Positions 1 to 8,626 of a stretch of 64,000 nt of DNA are shown piece after piece; within the stretch, counting starts at the first letter, position 1, and each line of letters starts with the position of its first letter. The position numbers and the translations under genes are program-made. A model generated the notes under the pieces. That model saw only the letters and a program-made list of their open reading frames with translations, was not told the DNA's origin and searched no databases. The DNA is from Candidatus Poribacteria bacterium (GTDB taxonomy: Bacteria; Poribacteria; WGA-4E; WGA-3G): contig JAJDXV010000021.1 of assembly GCA_022823085.1 (NCBI GenBank), positions 1 to 64,000 on the forward strand, given 5' to 3'.

Positions 1-73
1 CCAAGCAGAACCGTGGCGAAAAAACGGACTGCACTATTTATTGACTATTTATTGAAAAAAAGGAGCGGTGTTT

Positions 74-110
74 CCTCTCCCCGCTAAAGCGTGGGAGTCT
101 CCACACCGAA
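74..110 (+). repeat. IS200/IS605-end-like hairpin repeat, copy 1
   Basis: A 37-base repeat forming a hairpin (CTCCCCGC, loop TAAA, GCGTGGGAG with one bulged T), followed by TCTCCACACCGAA. A second copy lies inverted at 49930-49966 with only about three differences. The stem-loop resembles the right-end hairpins of IS200/IS605-family elements (family knowledge). No TnpA or TnpB gene is present, so these are probably non-autonomous leftovers. Both copies sit just upstream of a start codon and point the same way relative to the downstream gene. Confidence 0.6.
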
Positions 111-117
111 TACATTG

Positions 118-1995
118 ATGAACACGTACAACAAACATTACGACGTTATTGTAGTCGGTGCCGGTCATGCAGGGTGTGAAGCCGCGCTCGCTGCTGCGCG
201 AATCGGATGTGATACGCTTGTCGTTACGATCAACCTCGACACCATCGCGAAGATGTCCTGTAACCCTGCTATCGGTGGACTCGCGAAGGGACACCTCGTT
301 AAAGAGATAGACGCACTCGGCGGCGAGATGGCGAAAAATATCGACAAAACTGGAATCCAATTTCGGCGTTTGAATACGAAAAAGGGACCAGCAGTCCGAT
401 CCAGCCGCGCACAAGCCGATAAAAAGGCGTACCAAGATGAGATGAAGCGCGTTCTCGAAGCGCAACCGAAACTCGATATTAAACAGGTACTCGTCGAAGA
501 ACTTCTCGTCGAAGATGGACGGTGTATCGGTATCCTGAGCCAGACGAAGACGGCTTATTTCGCGGAGACTGTCATCCTAACGACGGGCACTTTCCTGAAA
601 GGGACTATCCACATCGGTGATGTCTCGTATAGTGCCGGTAGGGCAGGCGAATCCGCCGCTGAGAAACTTTCCGACAGCTTCTTGAACCTCGGATTCGAGA
701 TCGGTAGACTCAAAACGGGGACACCGCCGCGCGTCAATGCACAAACGGTTGACTTCACCGACATGGAGATCCAACCCGGAGATGACGACCCGCTCCCGTT
801 TTCATTCGCTACCGAACAAATCACGCAGCCACAACTCCCGTGCTACTTGACTTATACCAATGAAGGTACCCACGAGATCATTCGAGCCAACCTCCATCGC
901 TCCGCGATGTACAGCGGTCGTATCGTCGGCATCGGCCCCCGATACTGTCCCTCAATTGAAGACAAAGTCGTCCGATTCTCAGAGAAAAAAGAGCATCAGG
1001 TCTTCGTAGAACCGGAGGGACGAGACACCGACGAGATCTATCTCAACGGCATCTCTGCAAGTCTCCCAGAAGATGTGCAAGTAGAGATGGTGCATAGCAT
1101 CAAAGGTTTAGAGAACGCTGAGATTATGCGGTTCGGATACGCCGTGGAATACGATTTCGCACCGGCGACACAACTACAACCGACACTTGAGACCAAAAAG
1201 GTGCCGGGGCTCTACTTCGCCGGACAACTCAACGGGACGACAGGGTACGAAGAAGCCGCTGCGCAAGGACTCATGGCGGGTATCAATGCCGCATTGAAGG
1301 TCAAAGGCGGAGAACCGCTTGTCCTCGACAGGGCACAGGCTTATATAGGCGTGCTTATCGATGATCTCGTCACGTTGGACATCCGTGAACCTTATCGGAT
1401 GTTCACATCACGCGCCGAATACAGATTGGCACTCCGGGAAGACAATGCCGATCTACGACTCACTGAAATCGGTAGACGCATCGGACTCGTTGATGATGAC
1501 AGATACCACCAGTTTGAAAGGAAAGCAGCGGACATCCAAACGGAATTGACACGACTACAGGAGACACGCCTTAAACCGACAGCAGAGACGGTGGATAATT
1601 TGGGGACTATCCTTAAAACAGGAGCACTAAAGCAACCGACATCGCTTGCAGACCTCTTGAAACGCCCGGAACTGCGCTACGAACATATAACAGAAATCGC
1701 ACCGCCTACTCAGATGCTACCGCCAGCAGTGAAAGAGCAGGTAGAAATTCAGATTAAATACGACGGATATATCCAACGGCAGCAACGACAGATTCACCAG
1801 TTTAAGAAGTTAGAAAATTTCCGAATCCCTGATACTTTTGATTATACGAGCGTTCGAGGGTTAAAAACGGAAGCGCGGGAAAAGTTAGCGAAAATCCGTC
1901 CAGCCTCTATCGGTCAAGCGTCGCGTCTGCCGGGTGTCTCACCAGCGGATATTTCGATCCTGACGGTCGTCCTGCATCAACGGAGAGCGAGATAG
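118..1995 (+). CDS. mnmG: tRNA uridine 5-carboxymethylaminomethyl modification enzyme MnmG (GidA)
   Basis: FAD-binding subunit of the MnmEG complex, which modifies the wobble uridine of several tRNAs in the cytoplasm. The N-terminus has the dinucleotide-binding motif VVGAGHAGCEAA, followed by the family block SCNPAIGGLAKGHLVKEID. Later come the second FAD block FAGQLNGTTGYEEAAAQG and the C-terminal helical domain ending near RPASIGQASRLPGVSPADIS. About 625 residues is the normal family length. I chose ATG 118 rather than the in-frame GTG at 91, because the GTG lies inside the IS605-end-like repeat and MnmG proteins start close to the FAD motif. rsmG follows, which is the classic gidA-gidB order. 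Confidence 0.95.
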   Translation: MNTYNKHYDVIVVGAGHAGCEAALAAARIGCDTLVVTINLDTIAKMSCNPAIGGLAKGHLVKEIDALGGEMAKNIDKTGIQFRRLNTKKGPAVRSSRAQADKKAYQDEMKRVLEAQPKLDIKQVLVEELLVEDGRCIGILSQTKTAYFAETVILTTGTFLKGTIHIGDVSYSAGRAGESAAEKLSDSFLNLGFEIGRLKTGTPPRVNAQTVDFTDMEIQPGDDDPLPFSFATEQITQPQLPCYLTYTNEGTHEIIRANLHRSAMYSGRIVGIGPRYCPSIEDKVVRFSEKKEHQVFVEPEGRDTDEIYLNGISASLPEDVQVEMVHSIKGLENAEIMRFGYAVEYDFAPATQLQPTLETKKVPGLYFAGQLNGTTGYEEAAAQGLMAGINAALKVKGGEPLVLDRAQAYIGVLIDDLVTLDIREPYRMFTSRAEYRLALREDNADLRLTEIGRRIGLVDDDRYHQFERKAADIQTELTRLQETRLKPTAETVDNLGTILKTGALKQPTSLADLLKRPELRYEHITEIAPPTQMLPPAVKEQVEIQIKYDGYIQRQQRQIHQFKKLENFRIPDTFDYTSVRGLKTEAREKLAKIRPASIGQASRLPGVSPADISILTVVLHQRRAR

Positions 1996-2040
1996 TTTTT
2001 TAAATTTTCCTTGCGATATTTTAAATTTTCCTTGCGGTAA
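1996..2040 (-). repeat. Two inverted copies of the RBS/start cassette end
   Basis: Read on the minus strand, this contains two adjacent copies of CGCAAGGAAAATTTAAAA, the sequence that elsewhere in the window (3126, 6473, 9440) carries the ribosome-binding site just before a start codon. Here it points away from rsmG and drives nothing visible, so it is repeat sequence rather than a working initiation site. Confidence 0.65.
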
Positions 2041-2305
2041 ATCAGGGTTTTTGAAGTTAACAGTACGGCGAGTACGCCTTTCAGTACTCAGTTATCAGTT
2101 AAAAGAGGGATACAATAATTCTAACACCTCTTAACTTTAACCATCAACTCGACTCCGTTATAAATGTTAAGGCACGAGTTGATGGTTAAAACTGAAAGGT
2201 TGCGTAGCAACCGTACTGAAAACTGTTAACTTCTCCGCACAGAAACTCAATAGTTAAAAAACGCAGAACGTAGTGGAGCGATGCACAAAAACTTAATAGT
2301 TAAAA
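2041..2305. repeat. Long dispersed repeat R1, copy 1 (inverted partner at 6181-6397)
   Basis: About 212 bases match the reverse complement of 6181-6397 nearly base for base, including the runs AGTACGGCGAGTACGCC and GGTTGCGTAGCAACC. Copy 1 is interrupted by a 53-base palindromic element at 2137-2189 that copy 2 lacks. The repeat runs across the start codon of rsmG and encodes its first eight or so codons. Inverted orientation of the two copies would allow inversion of the 2.3-6.2 kb segment. Confidence 0.8.
2137..2189. repeat. Nested palindromic element P1 (53 bp), copy 1
   Basis: Perfect 15-base inverted arms TTAACCATCAACTCG / CGAGTTGATGGTTAA around a 23-base centre. It splits repeat R1: the intact R1 copy at 6181-6397 has an uninterrupted junction here. 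A second copy is at 3030-3083, where one base pair of the arms has changed on both sides. Size and architecture suggest a mobile palindromic (MITE or REPIN-like) element. Confidence 0.75.
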
Positions 2306-2946
2306 CATTCAAGCAGCACGGATTTCCGCTAACGGCGCATCAGACAGCGCAGTTCGAGTTGTATCGCGACGAGTTACTCCGATGGAACGAACGGATCAAC
2401 CTCACTGCTATCACTGATAAGGTAGAGATTACGCATAAACACTTTCTCGATTCGTTAGGGGTTTTGGAACATATCGCACTCGAAAGCGGCGACACCGTGA
2501 TTGACATCGGAACCGGTGCTGGGTTCCCCGGGCTCGTTTTGAAAATTTATGTCCCCGACATCCGACTAACGCTCGTTGAAGCATCGAAGAAGAAAGGGAG
2601 TTTTCTAAGATTTCTCATCGCGAAACTTAACCTTCATCAGAAGGTAGACGTTGAAGTACTGACGGAACGAGCAGAGGTTTGCGCCCAAGTTCCGAAGCAC
2701 ACAGGTGCCTACGATTGGGCATTCACCCGCTACGTCGCAACGCTCCGAGATTCAGCGGCGTATTGCATACCGTTCCTAAAACCGACAGGAAAATGGGTGG
2801 CTTACAAATCACGGAAAGAGATAATAGACACAGAAATCAGCGAAAGCGCGATGTCGCTTAATGCACTCGGCGGAGACGTTGAAACCGTTTTCACAACCCG
2901 AATACTCAATCGGAGTTATGTTGTGATACGTCGTGGCCGGACATAG
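2281..2946 (+). CDS. rsmG: 16S rRNA (guanine-527-N7)-methyltransferase RsmG (GidB)
   Basis: Methylates N7 of G527 in 16S rRNA using S-adenosylmethionine. The protein has 221 residues, normal for the family, with LLRWNERINLTAI near the N-terminus, the SAM-binding motif DIGTGAGFPGLVL at about residue 80, and FTRYVATL later. It follows mnmG, as in many genomes. The start is unusual: the ATG and roughly the first eight codons (MHKNLIVK) are encoded by the end of dispersed repeat R1, the same sequence found inverted after the histidine kinase gene. No strong ribosome-binding site precedes the ATG, only GGAGCG. A slightly later start cannot be excluded. Confidence 0.93.
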   Translation: MHKNLIVKTFKQHGFPLTAHQTAQFELYRDELLRWNERINLTAITDKVEITHKHFLDSLGVLEHIALESGDTVIDIGTGAGFPGLVLKIYVPDIRLTLVEASKKKGSFLRFLIAKLNLHQKVDVEVLTERAEVCAQVPKHTGAYDWAFTRYVATLRDSAAYCIPFLKPTGKWVAYKSRKEIIDTEISESAMSLNALGGDVETVFTTRILNRSYVVIRRGRT

Positions 2947-3029
2947 AAACCTAATAGAAATACTAATCACAGATTTGGCAAGGACGAGCAGCCGCAACGA
3001 AGGCGCGGCGGGACAACGAAGAACGCTCT

Positions 3030-3083
3030 TTAACCAACAACTCGACTCCGTTATAAATGTTAAAGGCACGAGGTGTTGGTTAA
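3030..3083. repeat. Nested palindromic element P1, copy 2
   Basis: Arms TTAACCAACAACTCG / CGAGGTGTTGGTTAA (one mismatch) around a centre almost identical to copy 1 at 2137-2189. A T-A pair of copy 1 is A-T here, so both arms changed together. The element lies inside the dispersed spacer repeat that leads into the start of the STAS gene at 3126. Confidence 0.75.
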
Positions 3084-3128
3084 GGCAAAGGCAACCCTGA
3101 ACGAACCGCAAGGAAAATTAAAAATATG
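3084..3128 (+). promoter_or_regulatory. Dispersed RBS/start cassette for the STAS gene
   Basis: The segment GGCAACCCTGAACGAACCG plus CAAGGAAAATTAAAAATATG recurs with small changes before several genes in the first 13 kb. It places AAGGAAAA 12 bases before ATG 3126. The same sequence at 3745-3785 is instead translated as the N-terminus of the histidine kinase. Confidence 0.7.
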
Positions 3129-3464
3129 AATTTTGAGACAACAATTGAAGAGGAAAATATATCTATCCTCCATATAGCAGGAAAAATCCTTGGGAATGCA
3201 TCGGATGCATTTCGGAAGGCTATGGAATTGCAACTCCAAACCGGACACGATAAATTAGTCGTTGACCTAACCGAAGTTCCGCTAATTGACAGTAGCGCGT
3301 TAGGCGCGATCGTGACGACTTTAAAGGGGTACCAGCGATCCGGCGGGAAACTCGTTTTGCTGAAACCCCAGAAGGCAGTCCAAGAGGTATTAGAGGTAAC
3401 GCAGCTTGCAACCGTTATCGAAATTTACGACACGGAGGAGGCTGCACGCGACGCTTTCATGTAA
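3126..3464 (+). CDS. STAS-domain anti-sigma factor antagonist (RsbV/SpoIIAA-like)
   Basis: A 112-residue single STAS domain. In Rsb-type partner switching such a protein binds the anti-sigma kinase when unphosphorylated and so releases a sigma factor. The phosphoacceptor loop LIDSSALG is intact, with Ser56/Ser57 after Asp55 (compare DSSGLG in SpoIIAA). The start is well supported by AAGGAAAA 12 bases upstream. It lies at the head of a module with a histidine kinase (3742), a PP2C-type response regulator (6473), an RsbW-like kinase (7837) and a second STAS protein (8627). The sigma factor controlled is not identifiable here. Confidence 0.88.
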   Translation: MNFETTIEEENISILHIAGKILGNASDAFRKAMELQLQTGHDKLVVDLTEVPLIDSSALGAIVTTLKGYQRSGGKLVLLKPQKAVQEVLEVTQLATVIEIYDTEEAARDAFM

Positions 3465-3489
3465 GCGAATACGTAGTTATACCATTTCT

Positions 3490-3661
3490 AAAAGTTTGTA
3501 TTGCATTAACCCTACACCGTCCACCCGGACCCGGTAGGTTCGGTTTCCTAACCGAACCGGGCATAACTGAAAGATGAGGGCACTTTTAAGAGGAATCATC
3601 AATTAGATTTGGTATTATAAGTTAAGAGGTTTATTGTTAGGAAGTGCTCTTAACTTATAAC
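3490..3661. repeat. Intergenic repeats: hairpin core and AAGTTAAGAG inverted repeat
   Basis: Two structures are visible. At 3536-3558, AGGTTCGGTT-TCCT-AACCGAACC forms a hairpin whose core recurs at 63055-63078. At 3616-3661, TTATAAGTTAAGAGG pairs with a CTCTTAACTTATAA arm, and a related unit occurs inverted at 7738-7793. No gene is visible here. Confidence 0.55.
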
Positions 3662-3741
3662 CTAAAGCGAAGCGTACTAAAAACCAGCAACCAATTGAAT
3701 AGGCGCGACAACGGAATGCCGGACAAACGGAGAGAGATCTG

Positions 3742-6186
3742 ATGGCAAAGGCAACCCTGAACGAACCACAAGGAAAGTTAAATAAACGTTTTCGGTTCAA
3801 AGTCGGGCTACGTGGTCAACAGGTCGTCCTGTTCCTGTTAGTCGCACTCATGCCCTTGTTCGCTGTTTCAATAGCGATCAAGGTGTTGGGCGAAAACGCA
3901 CTAAAAGGGACTGTCGGTGAGAACCACGTGCTTTTGGCACAAGAGAAACTCGCACGCATGGATAACGCTATCTCGGAAAAGATCGCAAAAATTCGAGGTG
4001 AACTGCCGAACATCACAGAAGCCGTCATGAGTTCAAACACGGTTGATGGCGATGTCGTTGTCTATTTCAATGTCTGGGCGGCTCTTGAAGATAGTATCCG
4101 GCTACTCGAAACTTATGCCGGGAACAGAAGACGGAGGAATACTATTCCGAAAGAGGTAACCATTACAAACGCCTCCGGATACGTCCTTCGCTCGAACAAT
4201 AAGATGTTGGACTACTATACGAAAACAGGGATACCGAAACGGGTACATGATAGCAAGTGGTGGAAAAATGCATATAACAACGGGGTCGGGTACCCGTTTG
4301 CTGAAGATATTCGCTATGATACCGTACGAGAAGTACATCTCTTGCCCATCGCGCTGCCGATACGTGTAGGACTTAGAAACAGAGGACCAGCAGGTGAAAA
4401 TAATACGATAGGGGTCTTGAGAATTGAACTGTTGCTACCTGAACTTAAAAGTATCGTTGAATCCAGCTTGGAGTTGGAGCAGACGCACACCATTCTAACG
4501 GATGCATCCGGTAGGGTTATCGCCGCCTCAACCGGAAGTGGATACCAAATCGATGACGATATAGAGATGAACAATGCATCCGTAGAGGCAGTTATTGAGG
4601 CAAAAAGGGGGGTAAAAGGAAAATATTACGACTACGAATCCGTGGGGGAAAACGACAGTTTCGATGAATCGCGTGTATACGGTTGGGCACGGACCCAACT
4701 CTCACGGAGACAACCGTGGAAGGTTCAACAGAACTTTAGCAACTGGATCGTCTTTGTTTCACGTCCGGCAGCCTCCGCCTACACCGGCGTTAGAAAATTA
4801 AATAATTATATCTTTTATGTTACCATCGCTTCAACTTGTATCGTTATATTTGTTGCATGGTGGGCCGCACAACGGATCGCAACACCCATATTGAGAGTCG
4901 CAGAAGCGGCACGGAGCATCGGACAAGGCGAATTTGATAGTGAAATCGTCGTTGATAGTGATGACGAAGTCGGCACACTCGCTGAAGAATTCAATGTGAT
5001 GCGCAGAAACCTGAAAACCGCAGTCGAGCAACTCACCCAAGAAGAGCGAAAACTTACCACTATCGTTGATAACCTCGGCGAAGGGTTGATTGTTGTTGAA
5101 CCGACTGGACATGTACTCTACCTGAACCCCGTCGCTGAACAGCTCTTGAACCTCGGAGATTCCGGCTTTGGAAATCACATTGAACTTGACCCAGAAGCTG
5201 GCGAGATCCGATGGACGAAAACATCAGAAGCAACGGAAACCGGAGTTACGGAAACCAAAACGGCGTCCTTGAAAGTCCTGTCTGCTTCACAACGTGAGAC
5301 GGCAGAGCATCAAACCATGATTGCGGAAGTCGATGTTAATGGGGATCAGCCAGGTATCAGTCACCCTCGCGTTCTCCGCATTATCGCGAGCCACTTTCCT
5401 GATGAGAGCGGCAACGTTGCCGGCATGGTTTATGTTTTCGATGACATCACAAATGAACACGAAATAGAGCAGATGAAGTCGGAATTCGTCTCGCTCGTGT
5501 CACACGAATTACGGACACCATTAACATCTATCAAAGGGTTTATTTCGCTGATACTTGACGGAAAAACCGGCGAAATCAATCCAAAACAGCGAGAGAGCCT
5601 CAGCCGAGCACTCCGACAATCCGAGCGACTCGCCGAACTTATCAACGACCTGCTCGATATTTCACGGATTGAAGCCGGACGAATCGAAATGAAGCAGGAA
5701 CAGGTACAGATAGACGCAATCGCAGAACGACGGATCGAAGAACTCCGACCACAAGCAGATGAGAAAACCATATCCCTACTTTTGGAAAAACCGACCGGGA
5801 TTCCGGAGATGATCGGCGACGCAGATCGGATCGGACAGGTCTTTATTAACCTTATCGGGAACGCTATTAAATATACGCCAGATAACGGGACAGTGACTGT
5901 CAGGATTTCAACGGATTCAAGAAACGGTAGTCAACAAAACGGCTTTCATGTTGAGGTTATTGATACGGGACCAGGGATCCCCGTTGAGGAACGAGAAAAG
6001 GTTTTTGATAAATTCAGACAACTCGGAAGTGTACAGACCCGACAACAGGGCGGCAGCGGTTTAGGGCTCTCAATCGCCTCTGGAATCGTTGAAGCACACG
6101 GTGGTAAATTATGGGTCGATACCGGAGATAACGGACAAGGAAGCAATTTTCAGTTTTTTATTCCTATTGATGGTAAGACTTTTTAA
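3742..6186 (+). CDS. Membrane sensor histidine kinase (periplasmic sensor, HAMP, PAS-like, HisKA, HATPase)
   Basis: An 814-residue inner-membrane kinase. A first membrane helix at about residues 27-48 is followed by a large periplasmic region of about 300 residues (Cache-like by position; not proven). A second helix lies at about 354-376, then a HAMP linker and a PAS-like segment (IVDNLGEGLIVV). The H-box is VSHELRTPL with His588 as phosphoacceptor; the N-box NLIGNAIKYT and G-boxes DTGPGIP and GGSGLGLSIA are intact. The first 14 residues (MAKATLNEPQGKLN) are encoded by the dispersed spacer cassette that is untranslated leader before the STAS gene at 3126. GGAGAG seven bases before ATG 3742 supports this start. 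The stop codon lies in repeat R1. Its likely partner is the response regulator at 6473. Confidence 0.92.
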   Translation: MAKATLNEPQGKLNKRFRFKVGLRGQQVVLFLLVALMPLFAVSIAIKVLGENALKGTVGENHVLLAQEKLARMDNAISEKIAKIRGELPNITEAVMSSNTVDGDVVVYFNVWAALEDSIRLLETYAGNRRRRNTIPKEVTITNASGYVLRSNNKMLDYYTKTGIPKRVHDSKWWKNAYNNGVGYPFAEDIRYDTVREVHLLPIALPIRVGLRNRGPAGENNTIGVLRIELLLPELKSIVESSLELEQTHTILTDASGRVIAASTGSGYQIDDDIEMNNASVEAVIEAKRGVKGKYYDYESVGENDSFDESRVYGWARTQLSRRQPWKVQQNFSNWIVFVSRPAASAYTGVRKLNNYIFYVTIASTCIVIFVAWWAAQRIATPILRVAEAARSIGQGEFDSEIVVDSDDEVGTLAEEFNVMRRNLKTAVEQLTQEERKLTTIVDNLGEGLIVVEPTGHVLYLNPVAEQLLNLGDSGFGNHIELDPEAGEIRWTKTSEATETGVTETKTASLKVLSASQRETAEHQTMIAEVDVNGDQPGISHPRVLRIIASHFPDESGNVAGMVYVFDDITNEHEIEQMKSEFVSLVSHELRTPLTSIKGFISLILDGKTGEINPKQRESLSRALRQSERLAELINDLLDISRIEAGRIEMKQEQVQIDAIAERRIEELRPQADEKTISLLLEKPTGIPEMIGDADRIGQVFINLIGNAIKYTPDNGTVTVRISTDSRNGSQQNGFHVEVIDTGPGIPVEEREKVFDKFRQLGSVQTRQQGGSGLGLSIASGIVEAHGGKLWVDTGDNGQGSNFQFFIPIDGKTF

Positions 6187-6397
6187 CTATTAAGTTTCTG
6201 TGCATCGCTCCATTACGTTCCGCGTTTTTTAACTATTAAGTTTTTGTGCGGAGAAGTTAACAGTTTTCAGTACGGTTGCTACGCAACCTTTCAGTTTTCA
6301 GTTAAGAGGTGTTAGAATTATCGTATCCCTCTTTTAACTGATAACTGAGTACTGAAAGGCGTACTCGCCGTACTGTTAACTTCAAAAACACTGATTG
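6181..6397. repeat. Long dispersed repeat R1, copy 2 (uninterrupted)
   Basis: Inverted, nearly identical copy of 2041-2305 without the 53-base palindrome. It supplies the stop codon of the kinase gene (TTTTTAA) and ends in CACTGATT, the sequence that normally runs into the RBS cassette. The left end (TTTTTTAACTATTAAG) recurs at 10148-10163, where it supplies the stop of the AccD-like gene. Confidence 0.8.
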
Positions 6398-6401
6398 AAC
6401 C

Positions 6402-6457
6402 GAGACCGAAAATATCGTGCCTTTGTCAATAACATTATTGTCGATATTTTCGGTCTC
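6402..6457. repeat. Nested palindromic element P2 (56 bp)
   Basis: Perfect 16-base inverted arms GAGACCGAAAATATCG / CGATATTTTCGGTCTC around a 24-base centre that begins TGCCTTT, as does the reverse complement of the P1 centre. It is inserted between the GATTGAACC and AGGAAAGTTTAAA halves of the standard RBS cassette before the response regulator gene. The arms are unrelated to P1 but the architecture is the same. Confidence 0.75.
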
Positions 6458-6472
6458 AGGAAAGTTTAAAAT

Positions 6473-7684
6473 ATGCCTGAAACCATATTAGTCGTCGATG
6501 ACGATCTCGATATACTTGAACTCCTGAAGATGAACCTGGAACCTGAAGGCTATACCGTCCGAACCGCAAGCGATGGCGACGGCGCAGTGCAAAGTGCCTG
6601 TACAGAGCCACCCGACCTCATTCTACTCGATGTTATGATGCCACATAAAAACGGCTTGCAAGTCATCGAAGAACTCAAAAATATAGACGAAACGAAAAGC
6701 ATCCCTATCATTCTCGTTACCGCGCGCGGGCAGGCGGATGATAAAGTCCTCGGACTCGAAACCGGTGCCGACGATTACATCACCAAACCGTTTGATTTAC
6801 GCGAGGTCACAGCACGCGTTGAAGCCGTCCTCGGCAGGACAAGACCGATCAAATATATCAATCCCCTCAAACGCGCTATGGGAGAAGGGTTCAGCGAAGA
6901 GGGATTACAACAACTCGCCGGACACCTCGAAGCCGCCGCCGCTATTCAGAAAAAGTTGTTACCCGATCAGGCACCGAGTTTGGACAGATTCGACATCGCA
7001 AATCTGCTACAAAGCTCTACTTCCGTCTCCGGTGATTTCTACGATTTCATCCACTTGCATGAAACACAGATCGGGATTGTCCTCGGGGATGTGAAGGGCA
7101 ACGGGATACCGGCAGCACTCCTGATGGTCATGATTCGCACTGCACTCCGATTGCTCTGCCACGATGAAGGCACACCGGCTGCAATTCTTAAACGGATCAA
7201 TGACTTGGTCGCACGTGATACTGAGGCAGACCTGTTCGCAACCATGATTTACGGTATTTTGGATACTGAGGCGAATACCTTCATGTACGCAAATGGCGGA
7301 CACTGCTACCCGTTTCATTATAACAGCCGCACCGGTATAGATGTTCTAAAGACCGGAGGCATGTTGATAGGCGCATTTGAAGAAGCTACATTCACTTATG
7401 GAACGTGCCACCTGGACCCAGGAGACATCATCGTTTTCTATACGGACGGCATCACGGAAACAGAAGCCGCAGAAGATACCACTTCTGATGCCTCTACGCA
7501 CTGGGAGCAGGATACGAGTGCACTGTTTTACGGCGGTGAACGACTTGCCAACTGCCTTTCCGAAAATACCGACCTCACACCCGCGGCGTTGTGCGAAGTG
7601 ATACTTAACGATTTAGCACAATTCAGCGGAAGCACACAGACAAACGACGATAGGGCTTTAATTGTTATAAAACGCAACATTTAA
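6473..7684 (+). CDS. Response regulator with PP2C-type (RsbU/SpoIIE) serine phosphatase domain
   Basis: 403 residues. Residues 1-125 form a receiver domain with phosphoacceptor Asp53 (LILLDVMMP), acidic pair VVDDD and Lys in ITKPFD. The rest is a PP2C/SpoIIE phosphatase with metal-binding motifs VSGDFYDF, GDVKGNGIPAAL and YTDGITE. Members of this class dephosphorylate STAS proteins, so phosphorylation by the upstream kinase would be expected to switch on the STAS proteins at 3126 and 8627 (inference). AGGAAA lies 12 bases before the ATG, inside the RBS cassette, which is split upstream by palindrome P2. Confidence 0.93.
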   Translation: MPETILVVDDDLDILELLKMNLEPEGYTVRTASDGDGAVQSACTEPPDLILLDVMMPHKNGLQVIEELKNIDETKSIPIILVTARGQADDKVLGLETGADDYITKPFDLREVTARVEAVLGRTRPIKYINPLKRAMGEGFSEEGLQQLAGHLEAAAAIQKKLLPDQAPSLDRFDIANLLQSSTSVSGDFYDFIHLHETQIGIVLGDVKGNGIPAALLMVMIRTALRLLCHDEGTPAAILKRINDLVARDTEADLFATMIYGILDTEANTFMYANGGHCYPFHYNSRTGIDVLKTGGMLIGAFEEATFTYGTCHLDPGDIIVFYTDGITETEAAEDTTSDASTHWEQDTSALFYGGERLANCLSENTDLTPAALCEVILNDLAQFSGSTQTNDDRALIVIKRNI

Positions 7685-7689
7685 TCAAC

Positions 7690-7820
7690 AACAAAGAGTA
7701 CGCAGTTATAAGTACTCAGTACGCTTCGCTTTCGAGTATAAGTTAAGAGCACTTCGGAACAATAAACCTCTTAACTTATAACTTATAACTTATAACTGTT
7801 AACTGCGTACTCGCTAGCAG
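7690..7820. repeat. Intergenic repeats before the RsbW-like gene
   Basis: Contains an AAGTTAAGAGCACTT / CTCTTAACTTATAA structure related to 3616-3661 in inverted orientation, then TTATAAC repeated three times and GTTAACTGCGTACTCGC, words shared with R1. No gene. The ribosome-binding site GAAGGAG for the next gene follows at about 7822-7828. Confidence 0.55.
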
Positions 7821-7836
7821 AGAAGGAGCTTCAAAC

Positions 7837-8541
7837 GTGGGCGAGAGAACTGAACAGGTTATTACGCTTTCTCTCCCAAGTTCAATGCAACATACTGACC
7901 TACTCAACGCTGTCGTCGCTGAAATCTTGAAAGAGACAGATTTCGCTGAAGACATCCAAGAGCGGGTTAAGCATGCTGCCATTGAAGCGGGTACAAACGC
8001 GATAAAAAACGGCAATAGAGCAGGTCCGAGCGCATACACAACTTTCAAGTTGGCGCTCACCGACGATGAACTGAATATTAACACCCTGGCGGATAGCGAA
8101 GTATTGAAGGACAAACCCTCCGAAATTGAACGGGCCGTCGAACTTTCGCTGCCAAGCTCAATGCAACATGTCTATCTACTCGATGTTGTCGTTACCGAGA
8201 TTTTGAGAGACGCGGATTTCCCCGAGGAGATCCGAGAACAAATTAACCTTGCCGCTATTGAAGCAGGCACAAACGCAATCAAACACGGAAATAAAGAGGA
8301 TCCACTCAAAAGAGCGGTTATCTTGTTCTGTCTCGATGAAGATAAATTAACGATCATCATTGAAGACGAAGGCGAGGGATTCACACGCAAAGAGGTCGCT
8401 GACCCACTTGACCCAGAGAATTTACTCAAAAGCAGTGGTAGAGGCTTATTTCTAATGGAAGCCTGCATGGATTCTGTGACTTACGAAGCCAACGGCACGA
8501 TTATCAAAATGGTCAAATATAAAGAAACATCGGAGGAGTAA
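7837..8541 (+). CDS. RsbW/SpoIIAB-like anti-sigma serine kinase with a duplicated ATPase domain
   Basis: 234 residues containing two copies of the same segment. Copy A (about 6-60) and copy B (about 105-160) share LSLPSSMQH, VVxEIL and the N-box IEAGTNAIK(N/H)GN. Only copy B continues into the G1 box EDEGEGF and G2 box GRGLFLM needed for ATP binding, so copy A is probably a non-catalytic repeat (inference). Family members phosphorylate STAS antagonists and sequester a sigma factor. GTG 7837 is chosen because GAAGGAG sits 8 bases upstream. It lies between the PP2C regulator and the second STAS gene, completing a partner-switching set. Confidence 0.88.
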   Translation: MGERTEQVITLSLPSSMQHTDLLNAVVAEILKETDFAEDIQERVKHAAIEAGTNAIKNGNRAGPSAYTTFKLALTDDELNINTLADSEVLKDKPSEIERAVELSLPSSMQHVYLLDVVVTEILRDADFPEEIREQINLAAIEAGTNAIKHGNKEDPLKRAVILFCLDEDKLTIIIEDEGEGFTRKEVADPLDPENLLKSSGRGLFLMEACMDSVTYEANGTIIKMVKYKETSEE

Positions 8542-8626
8542 CCAGTAACCAGTAACCAGCTAAAAAAAACTGTGGAATATATTCTTTCTTTAACTGGAAA
8601 CTGTTAACTGGCAACTGGAAACTGTT

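Noticed and set aside
91-117. GTG at 91 as the mnmG start
   Set aside because: It lies in the IS605-end-like hairpin repeat and adds nine residues before the normal MnmG N-terminus.
1-3000. Replication origin next to mnmG-rsmG
   Set aside because: gidAB can lie near oriC, but no DnaA-box cluster, dnaA, dnaN or parAB genes were seen in the window.
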